Below are positions 49,001 to 61,684 of a stretch of 64,000 nucleotides of DNA, piece by piece. Position 1 is the first letter of the stretch. Every line of letters begins with the position of its first letter. The position numbers and the translations under genes are program-made. Under the pieces are notes generated by a model. That model was not told where the DNA came from and searched no databases. It saw only the letters and a list, made by a program, of their open reading frames with translations. The stretch is from Liquidambar formosana (taxonomy: Eukaryota > Streptophyta > Magnoliopsida > Saxifragales > Altingiaceae), in the NCBI GenBank assembly GCA_039720395.1, contig CM077826.1:31616810-31680809 (forward strand), in the 5' to 3' direction.

Positions 49001-52000
49001 ACGGATGGAAGAAATGAGTAATTGGCAGTAATTGTAAAATACACTTTAGTGGGTACATAAAAACCGCAGGAATTTCTAAGATTAGCTGGAATAAGAAACG
49101 AATCTTACTCGGGTGAAAATCCGCCCCACAGGGGTAGAGTCAAAGAATAGCATTGGAGCTTTAAAAATGGCATTAGTGAAACCTGTGAAGAAAGCTTTAG
49201 ACGCTTTTAATCCTAGCTGTGCAGCAAACAGAGACCTTGAATATACAAAGACGGCACTAAGTGTTGAGATTCCAGTGTATACTCCAATTAACATGCCATT
49301 ACTGATATTGGGAACTCGAATGGCCAGTGCTAGCCAATAAGTTGCGGCAGCCTGAAGCACAACAAAACCTGCCTGCGTTAATACACTTGAACATAGAAGA
49401 AGCAATCCCTTTGAGACAAGGATGTAATCCAAAAATGGCTTCCACCCAACATCACCCAACTCCTTTTCTTCGTCTTCTGTTAGCTGCACTCCTGGTAGAC
49501 CCTTCACAGAAATCTCCCCCTCACTGTTTTCTTTAATGTGGTATGGCCTATGAGACTCTTCAGGACAATCGGTATCCACCTTTTGAGATTCTCCTTGGCT
49601 TTCATGATCCGAAGGACCCAATGCTGTGATTACATTTTTATGAGCATTCACAAGCTGTTCAAATGCCATCCCAGCCATCAAAAGCTCATCATAACTTCCT
49701 GATTGAGTAACTTGCCCACCCTCCATGACCTTGAAAATGGAAAAAACCAGATGATTTTTACTCCGTACTTAAATAATCTAGAACACATTACTCAGAAGAA
49801 TGAGGAAGCATATACGGAATTTCAAAATTATCTTTCTTACCAGAATTTTATCAACTTCTGAGAGAAACTCCACTTGGTGAGTCACCAGAATGACAGTTTT
49901 CTTTTCTAGAGCAGCCATGACACAATCCTGCATAATTAAACATCATTTAACTTTCGTAGTGGCTATAATTGTAATAAAAGAGGTTTGTTGAATGTTAGTT
50001 TACATAGTTTTAAAAAGAGGAAGGAAAAAAAAAAGAATTCCTCATCTCACATTGAACAAAATTGCAGCTGTATGTGCATCTACTGCACTAAAAGGGTCAT
50101 CAAGCAGATAGATATCAGCATCATTATAGACAGCTCGAGCAAGTTGAATCCTCTGTTTCTGCCCTCCACTCATATTAAGTCCTCTCTGACCTATTTCTGT
50201 AAGATCTCCATGGGCAAAATTATTAATATCCTTATCTAAAGCACATGCTTTTATGGCCTTCTTATATGTGGTTTCATCCATGGACTTTCCATATAGTATA
50301 TTATCACGAATAGTCCCGCTTTGGATCCAAGAGGTTTGAGAAACATAGGCAATGGATCCAGATACATGAACCTATTGGCAAGCAAAAACAACAAACTATA
50401 ATTAATGACATCAATTTAGCACATGACATATATTTAGCTATGGTTCTTACGTAACTCACAGTTCCCGAAGATTTGGGTATTTCTCCAAGTATAGCATATA
50501 AGAGTGATGATTTCCCAGCCCCAACAGGTCCGCAAACTGCAATTTTCTGCCCACATTTTACTTCCAAATTTACATCTCTTAGTGTTGGAATGGTTGATTC
50601 TGCATCCCATGTGAAATTACCCGCCTGTATTCTCACACTTGTATTCGAACTCTGCAGCTGGGTCGTCCTAATATCCTCATTTTTGAGCTCATCGTCAATC
50701 AAAAAAGCATTGAGTCGATCAAAAGAGACCATGACTTGGATCATGGCAGAAAGCGCCTCGGGTATCATTCGGACCGGTTCTCCCATGCACCGCAATGTCG
50801 CAAGAACTGTGAAGATGGTGCTAGCATTCAACGGGGCACTCTTGAAAAGGGTACATCCCAAGAAGACAACTGAAGAAATGATGGTTGGAGACATCCAGTA
50901 CAGAGCAGTGGCATAAGGCTTCTTATACTGTGACTCAGCCAACCATTTGAATTCAACGTCCCGAAGGGATTCATTGAAGTTCTTGAATTTCTCTTCCCAT
51001 GACTGTAATTTGATAATTTTCATATTGTTAAGGATTTCAGAAGTTGACCTGAGCCGCTGGTCTTGGGCTATCATATATTGGGACTGACACTTCTGTAGTA
51101 GTTTTGCAAAGGGCACATTAAGAAGCCCACAGATGAGAAGAGGGACTAAACCAGTGAGAGCACCAAGACCCACTACCCCAAAAAGGAGGCCGATGGATAG
51201 GAAGAGTTGCAGTGCATAATTCCATGTCGAATGGAACCACCAAGGAAATTCACCCATTCTATAGGCATCAACTGCTATATAATTGACAATCTCCCCCGTT
51301 GAGTGCCTTTTCCTTCCCAAACTAGAAAGCTTGAGCTGCTTTTGATAAATTGCCACCATCAAAGCTGATCTCATCCTCATTCCGGACCTCCTCGAATCAA
51401 AGAACCAATGCCTCTGGGATAAAGACTCGACCACCTTTGCAACAACTAAACACCCTACTAAGAAGAGACCCTCATACAGATTTTCCTCCTCACGATTCGA
51501 GTAATTCACAAATGCATAGAGCAATAGAGGGGAAAGCACTACAGAGACTGTCCTAAGGAGTGCACAAATTCCTACAAACAGCATTTCTTTCAAGTAAACG
51601 TTGGCTATGGCTCGAAGAACCAAGTTTCCAGTATTGTTCGAGCTTTTCTCTCTTCGAAGGAGACCCCATGCGTGAGCAAACTGCTGGTATGCTAAATTGG
51701 CTTCGTCTTCGGAAACTAGAGAAGGGATGTCTTCTAAAGCTAATGTTTTTGAGTAACCCAAGCGAAGCAAAGGGTTTATCCAGGAAAATGTCAATTGGCT
51801 AAGAAAACTGGCGTGGGCTAATCCTGTTCGGCCTTTTTCAGACTTTTCAGCTAACAGAGGTTCAGATAAACTCTTATTGGAGGTATCTTGAGAAACAAAG
51901 TGACTGATGTTTCTGAGAGCACAAAAGAGAAGCAAGAAGCTCACAGGCCATGGTACCATGTCAAAGATTTGGATGTCGTGCATTTCTATTAAAATTTTAA

Positions 52001-52980
52001 TATTTAGAGCCGAAATCAAAACAAAGAAGGATCCCCACCAGAGAGAAATTAGGACTATGATCCATTTGGATCTTTTCACAATTAAGGAAACTGCTAAAGA
52101 GATCCAAACGAGTCCTCTAAGAAAGTAAATCAACCAACTCAGTGGCATAAAGCCACCACTATTGGCTATTAGATCCCATAGACCAGCACCAAGATATGCA
52201 ATGCTAGTAAGAGCACAACAGATGGAGACAATTGTAGAGATCCAGTCCCTTCTATTGCTCCCACTATCATAACGTTTTCTAATATAACGTACAAGCAAAA
52301 GTAGATAGAAAACAGAGAGGAATAGGAGATTTGTGCCATCTATGATACTTCTCTGAATGCAGGTAGAGCCTAAATCAAGTTCCCCTTCACAAATCCAAGA
52401 GAAAACCCCTGCTGCGCGCATAAGAATATCCATAAGAAAAGAACCAATCAGAATCATAATACTTCTTAACAAAAATAATTTAAGGAAAAAAAATGATAAT
52501 TATAATAACGAAACACAAGTAGAAGAACATAAAAGGAAGAAAAAGTTGATCGAATTTAAATATTAACAAAACAAAAGATCTTTTTGGTTGTATGTGTGTG
52601 GTGAAAGAAAAAAGCAGAAGAAATTAAAGAAGCAGCAGCAGCAGCAGCAGCAAATATGAACACTGTCCAACACTAAACTCGTATCTTTTTGTCCATGATA
52701 AACTAATGCATCCTAAAATCTTAAAGAAGAATCATGAAAAGGCCACTATAAAAGGCTTAAACTCATTGCCTTCAATAAAAATGAAAACAAGAATAAGAAC
52801 ACTCACTATATTCCCTAGTGTAATTGTGGAAAGGAAATCAAACACAAAGAAACTTCACAAAAGCGCACGCACATAAACAAACATACGCACACAGAGAAGC
52901 CATGGAAATGAAAAAAAGAAAAAATAAAATAAAATCAGGAAATAGGGTGTACCCAGTGAGCTCCCCAAGGAGGAAGCCAT
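46066..52980 (-). CDS. ABCC8: ABC transporter C family (MRP type), ABCC8-like
   Basis: Twelve exons give 1472 residues: 52953-52980, 50460-52408, 50051-50371, 49841-49927, 49109-49729, 48811-48975, 48416-48710, 48073-48287, 47533-47838, 47327-47390, 46803-47042 and 46066-46193. All introns are GT-AG and all phases join. The protein is a full-size ABCC pump: N-terminal TMD0 helices (from about residue 25), TMD1, NBD1 with Walker [10 protein letters not shown] (about 636-644), signature LNMSGGQ (724-730), Walker B IYLLDD (746-751) and THQ H-loop; then TMD2 and NBD2 with GRTGSGKTT (1255-1263), [15 protein letters not shown] (1378-1383) and VAHR. Length and text fit plant ABCC8 proteins such as that of grape. 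Such pumps export or sequester glutathione or other organic-anion conjugates using ATP, usually at the tonoplast or plasma membrane; the substrate cannot be told. The 28-bp first exon ([10 protein letters not shown]) is supported by the grape N-terminus. An in-frame ATG at 53052 could add 24 residues. No damage is seen. Confidence 0.95.
48323..48339. repeat. G17 homopolymer in ABCC8 intron 7
   Basis: It reads as C17 on the coding strand, about 35-50 nt before the exon 8 acceptor at 48288-48289, where it acts as part of the pyrimidine tract. Confidence 0.8.
52631..52652. repeat. (AGC)n microsatellite in ABCC8 intron 1
   Basis: Seven trinucleotide repeats lie within the first intron (52409-52952). 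Confidence 0.85.
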
Positions 52981-53052
52981 TGTCGGAGGGATTTCTCCGG
53001 TTGAGTAAAAGTCTTTTGCTACTACTTGCTCCTTGTGCAGCAAACTAAGCAT

Positions 53053-56000
53053 ATGTAGTAATCAAGTAGCTCCAAAACAGGTACATCGAGGCAAGCACCC
53101 CTCAAGGTCAACCTGGCTAATCATCAAAGCTGCCATCAGATTCATGAGGCCACACACAGATTCATTATTTATTATTTCCTACAGGTGTTTTCTTTGATTA
53201 TTTGGCTGCTTGTGCACAGTAGATTGCAGAATTTTAAGCATGAAGGTGGGCGTTTGTTTGTCTCTAGGAATATATTACTACGAAGGAAGACAGTTTGTTT
53301 GTTTCTATGGTGTACGGCCATACATCTGCATCTTAAGGTGCCAATAATTTTCTAAAGAAAAATCATGTCTTCATAATCGGGCTGTGACTATCAACCCCAC
53401 ATGATTAAGTAGACATTGAGCATTACTTATATATGGTCACCATCCTCGATCAGATGTTGTAGCACGCCTTGGATCATGTCAATCGATCATCATTTAGTGT
53501 ATTTATTGATCTCTCTTGTATATGATCAAACAATTACTTTCACCAGGATTTTGCGGGTGGTTCTTAGAGAGAAAATTAAATGATCAGTTATGTTAATGGC
53601 CCGCAAAAATTATTTCTCATTTCTTTCGCATATTTTCCCTACTCTCTCTTGGAGGATAAGTACATGAGAACTTCCCGTAGGCCTCTGCTAAATGTTTCTT
53701 ATTTCTTCTAATCCCCTGGATTGTCTCGAGGTTTAGCTAACTAATTGTGATAAAACAAAGTGTTTCAACATTACTACATTCCAAGTGCATTATTTTAGTT
53801 GGCTCATGATGTCAAATGACTGTTGAGAGTAGCTTGAGCTTGAATTCTAGAGAGTTCGCTCGAGCAAAGGAAGTAAGTTCACTTGCATCAAAATGAAATG
53901 TACGATGAAAACAATTATAGCCCAGAGGGCAACAGAAAAAAAAAAATGGACACAATTGAATAAGCTCCCTACATTACAGGAATCTATGATATATCTTAGA
54001 CAGCTGATCGACAGTGTGACAGTAATGAATAGGGGCCACATTCAATTCTCATGTAATGTTGGCAATCATGGTCATGGGCTTCACTTTCAATCATGACAGG
54101 ATCACAGAAAGGTGATCATATCCCATGAGTTTCTCTCTTTCACCTTAGTTATTGGCTACTTAAACTGTTGCTCTCATATTGGAGGACTCATATATAGTAC
54201 GACTCTTGGACATCACTTTGATTTAAATGATGACGCAAAGATGATTGATTCATGAGGAAATGATTAAAATTTTATGGTCCTACTTATTAGCAATTTGAAT
54301 TCCAATTAAACAGTTTTTGGGGTCATTTTCCTTTGGAGGAATGATTATAGTAGAAATTCTTGTCATGAGAAAATGACCAATTATGTTACTGTCCTGAAAA
54401 ATTCTCTCTCATTTAGTTCAAGTATTCTCTGTAATCTCTTCAAGTGCCAAAAAAGATCCCTACGGCCTCCGCTAAGTATTACTTAATTACTTCCCCTGGT
54501 TTTTTAAATGTCACCATCTCGATCGAGCTTAGAAGGAGTCCTTAGACAATAACATCGTCTATAAACTATGTTCAAATTGCATAATTTTAGTTTTTTTTTT
54601 TTCATCTACCAATGTTATTTTAATGTTGTTTCTAACACTCTAGTTTAGTAGGGGTGTTTTTTATTTATTTATTTATTTATTATTAATTATGGGTAATTCA
54701 ATATAATTGGGAAAATTTATACATCTGAAAGCCTGCAATCAGGTTTGGATGAAGATGCCAAAATGCCTCTCCCAGCTAAGAGATACTCATCACATATGGA
54801 CCCTTATGGGCCCAAAGTGCATCATAACTGTGGCTTGGACAGTAACCCCAACGTGAAAGGAATCTTTGATCTATCTTGAACTGCTACTGAGGGTTTTTCT
54901 CTTTCTTGGGTCGAGAAATATAAAATAAAATAAGTCATCGTCTCTTGCATCTTACCAGATCAATCCTCTAAAATTATACCCTCAATTTTTTAATCATGGC
55001 TTGATTAGTGAGGGAATAACTCGTTGGGCCCACGGTTTTTATATGTCTTTGTTTTATTTTTTTTATTTTTTTTTTTCTGACTATTTCGTTGGCCCTCCTC
55101 CACACAACTTAGTGCTCACACTTCAATTATTGAATTGTCCCTTTGGTAATTAAAGTGCCTATATGTAGTCATATGCATAACAACAAGAAGAAGAAGATCT
55201 TGGATCACACAACAAAACAATTTTTCTTTTCTTGGTGTTTGTTTCTGACGCTTTAATTCAACCATAATTGGAATGCAATCTACATTACAAAAACAAATAA
55301 CTAAATAAATAAATAAAATTCTTCTGAGGGATTGAAGTGACTATTCGCTAAAAAATCAAAATGCCATATGACCCTCGGCCTGCCAAGCAGAGTACTCCAC
55401 TGCACCCACATGTTCCCTTCCCACAAAGTGTGGTCCAAAATGCACCACTAAGACTTAGATAGCAACTCTTCTAACTTTTTCTCTTAATCTTTTTCCTTCT
55501 AATTAGAGAAATTATAGCTTTTTTTTTCCTTTTTCTTTTTTTTTTTTTTTTTTTTTGTTTTGTTGTACAATGGGAGAAGTTCAAATCCCTAACTTATCTT
55601 ACTCTTATCCTTTATCCCGTTCACCCTCACCACTAGGCTAGTCCTAATGGCTTGAGAAATTGTAGCTTTCACGTCGGAGGAGTTTGAGATTATTTAAAAA
55701 GGCTAACAATATTATATTGTGACAATTGTAGGTCACATTTCCAGGGTTGACACTCTTGGATGTCGATCACTTTCACCTTGACAGAAATGTGGTCTTAACC
55801 CATCACTTTCTTTAATCATAGATTGATTAGAAAGGAAATAATTTAAAATTTTATGTGGGGTCCTTTTTATTAGCAATTTGAGCTCCAATAAAACACGACT
55901 CTCTTAATTATCACGTCTTTTGGGTCATGTGGTTTTTGTAACTACTACTTGATGTCTTTTTATGAATATGTTGACTCCATGCTGGCTGCGCAACTGAATA

Positions 56001-57014
56001 TATATTCAAACTTTAAATTAAAAAAAAAAAAAAAAAATTCCGTGCTCTATTTGGTTTGCGGATTTTATCAAGGGAAAAAAAATAAAATAGAAAGAATTGT
56101 ACTTTTCTTTATTTGGTTGCAATGGAAAATTGGAAGAAAAAGAATAATTGGTATAATTTTGGGTTGATATGATTTTATTTTTTCCTTTCATTTTCTTTCC
56201 TCCTCATTTTTTTTCCTTTCTTTTTTTTTTCTTGATAGAATCCATGAACCAAATAGAGGGGAGGGAAAACTAATCAAAAAAAATTTCATTTACTTATTAA
56301 GCACTGTCACTCTAGCAACGCCCAAATTGGCTTGAGAGAAGCAAGTCAATAGTGATTTTGGGTTCAAACTTATGAAGGAGCATTAATACCTACTTGATAA
56401 TATTAGGAAGGGTTAGGTTAGGGGTAGGTACGTTTTATCAATTGTCAAAAAGAGAAACAAATGTAAGGCTCAAGGAATTAACAAATGTTGGTGAAGGCCT
56501 GATGGTATAAGACTCAAGGAGCGTCACGTAAAGTAAGGCTTGCTTTGTCGTATGTTGAGATAACTTTTATTTTCCATTTCCTTATAGTGTATTGTTTGAA
56601 CTGGATGAGGTCCAATGATTTTACTTGCAATGGCTTCCACGTAAAAAATTCTTGAGTTGATTAACTATGTTATTGATTTGATTGACCAAATTGTTTAAAT
56701 CTATCATCTAATTCAAATATGTTCAGGTTAGATTAATCTAAATATATTAATTGCGTACGATTAAACTTAGTTGAATTGATTGATCCTATTTTGAATATGC
56801 GGAAATTGTTTTTAATTGGATTAAGTTTTAAATTAGTAATATTTTTGATATTTGACCTATTCATCTCCTCTAGGTTTCGATCACTTCATAATACTTGGCT
56901 AAGTAAATAAACTTTTTCAGGACCCAAGGAAAATTCCTTTTCCAATGAAAATAAATCCCTCGATTAATATACTGCAATGAGGACTTAAAAAACCCAATAA
57001 TATTCCCTCTTAAT
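53053..57014. other. Gene-poor intergenic DNA
   Basis: Nearly 4 kb upstream of the ABC transporter. It contains homopolymer T and A runs, a TTTA microsatellite near 54660-54680 and two similar phrases (TGAGAAAATTAAATGATCAGTTATGTTA near 53570 and GAGAAAATGACCAATTATGTTA near 54367). No coding exon was recognised. Confidence 0.5.
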
Positions 57015-57446
57015 TATAGGGCTATAAGATGAACCAAGCTTCTAGGGCTTGAATGGAGATCCACTTGATCATAGACCTGTTCAAACTCACTTATAACATA
57101 AATGATCGAGCCAAGCTCAAACTTATTTTTAAGCTTGATACTTTATCAACCAACCTCGAGTGGAGTACGCTTGTTAATAAGTTAGGCTCAAACTTATTTG
57201 TGAGCTTTGTAATTTATGGAGCTAACCTTGAGAAGGGTACGGTATGCTCATCAATACTTTAAGCTCAAATTTATATATCGAGCTCAAACTTATTAGAGTC
57301 AACTCTTAAGATTTAGTTTGAGATCTACTCTATAAGAGGCTTGTTTGAGTTTCATCGTAAGATAAATTAATGAACCAAGCTCAAATTTAATCTTTTAGTT
57401 TGTTAATTTAAGCTACTAGTCTCGGCCCAACTAGTTTACAACCCTA
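57015..57446. mobile_element. hAT-like non-autonomous element, degraded
   Basis: It starts TATAGGGCTATAAGATGAACC and ends GTTTACAACCCTA, imperfect inverted termini of the TAGGG...CCCTA type. Flanks CTCTTAAT and CTCTTACA agree at six of eight bases. The inside is rich in AGCTCAAACTTA repeats, as in other plant elements of this type. No transposase. Confidence 0.5.
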
Positions 57447-59235
57447 CTCTTACAAGTCATTTTGGTCATTAATTAGAAGCGATATTGACTCGTTAGGGTC
57501 AGGATTAGGGTTAGGGTTCGGTTTTGGGTTTGAACTTTGAGATGAAATGGGACTTGGGAAGGAGAGAGTACACTCAATCATTTGCTCTCCCATCCAATTA
57601 TTCAGGTTGTGCATTGTGATTTTTGTGGTATTATATAAGGAGAGGTTATGAAAGCCCATTAGAAACGGTACTCATGACATTGTCATTCCTTGAAGAGAAG
57701 AGGCGTGCCAATTTTGTTGATTACTTATATATAGTTAGCTAGTATGACTTTTAAGATGTCCCTCTCCCTCAGCACTTTGCAATCTTACTTGCACCCACAG
57801 ACAAATCATACTGGTTAAAATCAACCACAATTTTTGATTCGTTCTATCATTTATAAAGTAGCAGTACAAGATTTTAGTACCACAACTTTATTTATGTATT
57901 TTTAGCAGAAGAGGAAAAAAACAAGGGTATCAACCAAAAGGGACAACCAGGAAGAGTAGCTTCATTGATTCAATGGGTTCAATTCTAAGACGAATCACAA
58001 CTTGAAGATAGTGCAAGAACTTTGTCATTTCTTCAAAACTGACGAGAGATGATGTGGAGATAAAGACATCGTAGTGGACAAATATCCATTGAATCAAGAC
58101 ACTTGATCCATACATGCCATAACCACTGGGCCTTCAAAAATTCAAGATAAAGGTCATTTTGGTCATTATAACTGATATCAGGATCCCCTCACTCAAAAAA
58201 ATTAAGTCGGTTAATTGCCAAAAACCATACTCCTTCGGATGAATGGTAGCAATTGATATTCTTGTACAGAGTATGACATTCACCCACCCAGCAAAAAGGG
58301 GACAAAAAAAAAAAAGAAAAGAAAAAAAGAGTGTCGTCTCATCTCCATTTTTTCCATATTTATTTTTTGTGGGTTATCTCTTTTGTCTTGTATACATAAA
58401 TTTTTGTAATGATGATCATGTGGCGGTTGTTGAAAGCCAAAGTATATGGCTCAAATTCCACTCCAATTGAAGATAAATTCCCATAAGAGGTTGCGTGATT
58501 CATCTTTCTATTTTGACGCCGCCCTTATTTATTGGCTCGCCTCAAGCCTGTCTTTGTAACACATGCATGTGGGTTGCCTTTGGGCTGCCCATGGTTCCAT
58601 CCAAATCAATCCCTTATATCTGTAAGTTTTTTTCCATTTTTCGGTACAATTGTTGAAAGCAAATTTTATTATCTCCAGACTCTCTTCCTCTAACAGTTAT
58701 GAAAGCATGCTTGTTAGATAAATATATATAGGAGATAGCTGATTAGGATGAGGTTTTTGTTTTTTCTGTTTTGTCTGCTGTGGCCGTTCTTTGTCTTTGG
58801 TTTTTTTCCTTATTTTATGCATATCTTACTCAGCCAAAAAAAAAACGTCTTACTATGTTTTAAAAAAGAAATTAATAATAAAAAATATAACATAATTAAT
58901 ATAAAAAAAATTTTAGAAATGTGTTACTAAAAATTTAGGTTTAGAGTGGAAAATGAAAGTAGAGTACATCCCCAAATATGTATTATAGAGACTTTTGAGA
59001 TGAATCCCTTATGAGCCTTATGAGCCACCTTTGCGCCATCAGGTCAAAGAACTTAAACGGGGAGGTCATGGATATGGATGGACCCAAAATGATTACAATT
59101 AGCCGCCCATTATATGAGCATAGAACGCTACCACCGTCCAAAAAGAAGTCACTGTCTTTTAGGAGTTTCGCTATCATGGCTAACGCCTAACACTAAGGTA
59201 TTGAGCTAACCCATTATAGGTTGGAGGAGTTATTA
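57447..59235. other. Intergenic DNA without recognised gene
   Basis: It holds a short telomere-like phrase (TTAGGGTTAGGG) near 57505, too short to be an interstitial telomere, and several A runs. No gene. Confidence 0.5.
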
Positions 59236-59632
59236 TCACCCCTCAATTTCATTTCTACCTCCCACTTATTTTATACCTTTTAGGATTTTATGAAAAATAT
59301 AAAAGATTTTCATAAAAACTGACCATGTGGTTCGGTGGAAGACATCATTTTGAACAACTTTGGAGATGGAATTTTTTCTAAAATTTATCGTTTTAGTAGA
59401 TTTTTTGGCCATTTTTCATGAAAAATTATGTAAAAATAAAATATATATTATAAATGATAAAAATGTCTACTTAAATGATAAATTTTGAAAAAACTTTTTT
59501 TTTACAAAATTATTCAAAATGATGTTTCCTAATAAACAATATAGCCAGTTTTCATGAAAACTTCCTATAACTTTTATAAAATCTTAAGAAATCACATAAG
59601 GATAGTGGTGCAAATAAAGTTGAGGGGGTGTG
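59236..59632. mobile_element. Long fold-back MITE (M2)
   Basis: About 400 bp with inverted ends: TCACCCCTCAATTTCATTT on the left, GGTGCAAATAAAGTTGAGGGGGTG on the right. The arms share ATTTATCGTTTTAGTAGA, CATCATTTTGAACAAC and ACAAAATTATTCAAAATGATG with M1 and M3. It is non-coding and would form one long hairpin. Confidence 0.7.
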
Positions 59633-60396
59633 TGTGCGCGCTTTTTTTGTTTTACTACCATTCCTCATAAAAGCCCATCTTCCCTTTTAAGTGGCCCTTA
59701 TATGTTGCTTAGATATAAAATCCGGCCCACTCAAAGCATAAGTAGAGGACCCATTTCGTCCTTGGTCTCCATAATAGGCCCAACATTATCCTTAGAATCC
59801 ATGTGGTTCTCATCAAACCTAGTATAAGGGCCACGAGGCCCAACTGATGGCAAGATTGTTAAGAGTGAAAATTTATTATGTATCATTCTAACTAACCGTC
59901 AATCCGTGCAAATGCACGGACGTTTGTTATAACAAATAATAATAATAATAATAATAATAATAATTTATTTTCAATAGAGAATTGGATATTTCTATACCAT
60001 CAAATATATATGGGAAATGATTACCTAAACGATTGTTGTTAGCCAAACTAGTAAGACCATGGCATATTTGGTAAATATAATAAATATGTATGATAGTTTC
60101 TTATATTCTCAAGGAAATACTACCATTTTGCTTTAAAATGCTATAACATTTTTTTTCTTTAGAAGTCCGATTTCAAGAAAAATCATATTTCTAGATTGTT
60201 CTCATTGAGACATTCGAAACAATACTTGTGATGAGTATGAAATTTTGTATAAAAAAAAATAATAATAAAAAATTCAAGCTATTCTGCATAGGAATGAAGT
60301 TTGAAGAATTTGAACACATCCCAAAAAGAATAGAGGTCTAGAAGACTAGAGCAGGAGGATTCTGCAGTTAAAGTAACAAACTGCAGCAAATCCGAA

Positions 60397-60440
<44 letters not shown>

Positions 60441-60483
60441 AAATGAGAAGTGAGATATCGTGATACGGAAAGAGAGAAACAGT
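59633..60483. other. Intergenic DNA with simple repeats
   Basis: It contains an 18-bp hairpin TCCGTGCAAATGCACGGA (59903-59920), an (AAT)n run (59935-59963) and a (TC)n run of about 40 bp (60397-60437). No gene. Confidence 0.55.
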
Positions 60484-60491
60484 ATCAGTAT
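60484..60491. repeat. 8-bp target-site duplication ATCAGTAT, left copy
   Basis: Identical ATCAGTAT stands at 61203-61210, immediately after the element. Confidence 0.9.
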
Positions 60492-61202
60492 TAGGGGTGT
60501 TCGTGGTTCGGTTTGGTTCGGTTTTAGGGTAAATTTTAAACCAAATCATTATACTTCGAATTTTGTTTTCTCAAACCAAAATCAAACCATACTATAAAAA
60601 AAACCAAACCAAACCATAAAATTTCGGTCTGGTTCGGTTCGGTTCGGTTTTGGTTTTATCTTATCAAATAACAACAAATAATTAAAAATAGAAAAATAAC
60701 AAGCCAAACTCTAAATAAAAACATTTTTTATAAAATCATTACATTAGCAACTAAAAAAATTATTAAACATTATATCAAAATGAAAAAATATTAACTTATG
60801 TCAATCCAAGTTCAAATCTTTAATCTAATACGAGCCAATATCTCACACAACAATAATAGCTAGTTTAATACATGCTAATCTAATCAAGAAAAAACATTAA
60901 GAAAATTTACAATCTATTACCTATTATGCCCTTATTAGAATAAAAAATTTTACAAACTAAGTTTAATATGTAATATATAAAATTATATATATATTCATAC
61001 TATATTTTTTCGGTTTTTTCGGTTTTTTCAGTTTGGTTTGGTTTTTTAAACATGAAAACCAAAACCAAACCAATTTAATTCGGTTTTCTAAAATTAGAAC
61101 TAAAACCAAACCTAAGGACAAAAAAACCAAACCAAACCGACCGACCGGTTTGGTTTGGTTCCGTTTGGTTTTCGGTTTTAACCTAAACCATGAACACCCC
61201 CA
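60492..61202. mobile_element. Non-autonomous hAT-type DNA transposon
   Basis: A 711-bp element with termini TAGGGGTGTTCGTGGTTCGG and inverted TGGGGGTGTTCATGGTT is flanked by a perfect 8-bp duplication ATCAGTAT, the length expected for the hAT superfamily. The subterminal regions are packed with GGTTCGGTT / AACCAAACC repeats in opposite orientation at the two ends, likely transposase-binding repeats. The interior is AT-rich with no transposase; open stretches here are by-products of the repeats. Confidence 0.88.
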
Positions 61203-61300
61203 ATCAGTATATAGATGATGACCAGATGAGCCCAAGTTGGGCTCATGGGCTATTTTTTTGGGTCCGACCATTTACCATTAGGTTCTGACAATTTGGTTAT

Positions 61301-61684
61301 TGCCACCCCTCAATTTTATTTGCACCCCTCATTTATTTTCTCTCAAGGTTTTATGAAAAAATATAAAAGGTTTTTATGAAAACTGACTAAGTAGTCTACG
61401 AAAAAACATTATTTTAAACAACTTTGCGAAATAACATTTTTTTTTTCAAAATCTATCATTTAAGTGAATTTTTTTTTTATCGTATTTATTTCATTTTTTG
61501 CAAAGAAGTTGACTTAGATGACAAAATTTTTGAAAATTTTTTTTACAAAGTTATTCAAAATGATATTTTTTTTTAATGGAAATCTTGGCATGTTTTCATA
61601 AAATAAAATTTAAAAAAAAATTATTTTTTTCATAAACCTTAAAAAACTAAAATAAGTGGGGGTGCAAATAAATTGAGGGGCTGC
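61301..61684. mobile_element. Long fold-back MITE (M3)
   Basis: About 385 bp with inverted ends GCCACCCCTCAATTTTATTT and GGTGCAAATAAATTGAGGGGCTGC. It shares the arms ATCTATCATTTAAGTGAA and AAGTTATTCAAAATGAT with M1 and M2. Non-coding. Confidence 0.7.

Noticed and set aside
50304..52472. Single long open frame read as the complete N-terminal half starting at 52472
   Set aside because: Its first and last parts are intron sequence: homology and splice signals place the exon at 50460-52408.
57490..57525. Telomere-like TTAGGGTTAGGG
   Set aside because: Only about two units; not an interstitial telomere array.
61033..61218. Small open frames inside the hAT element
   Set aside because: They arise from the GGTTTGGTT repeats and have no transposase motif.
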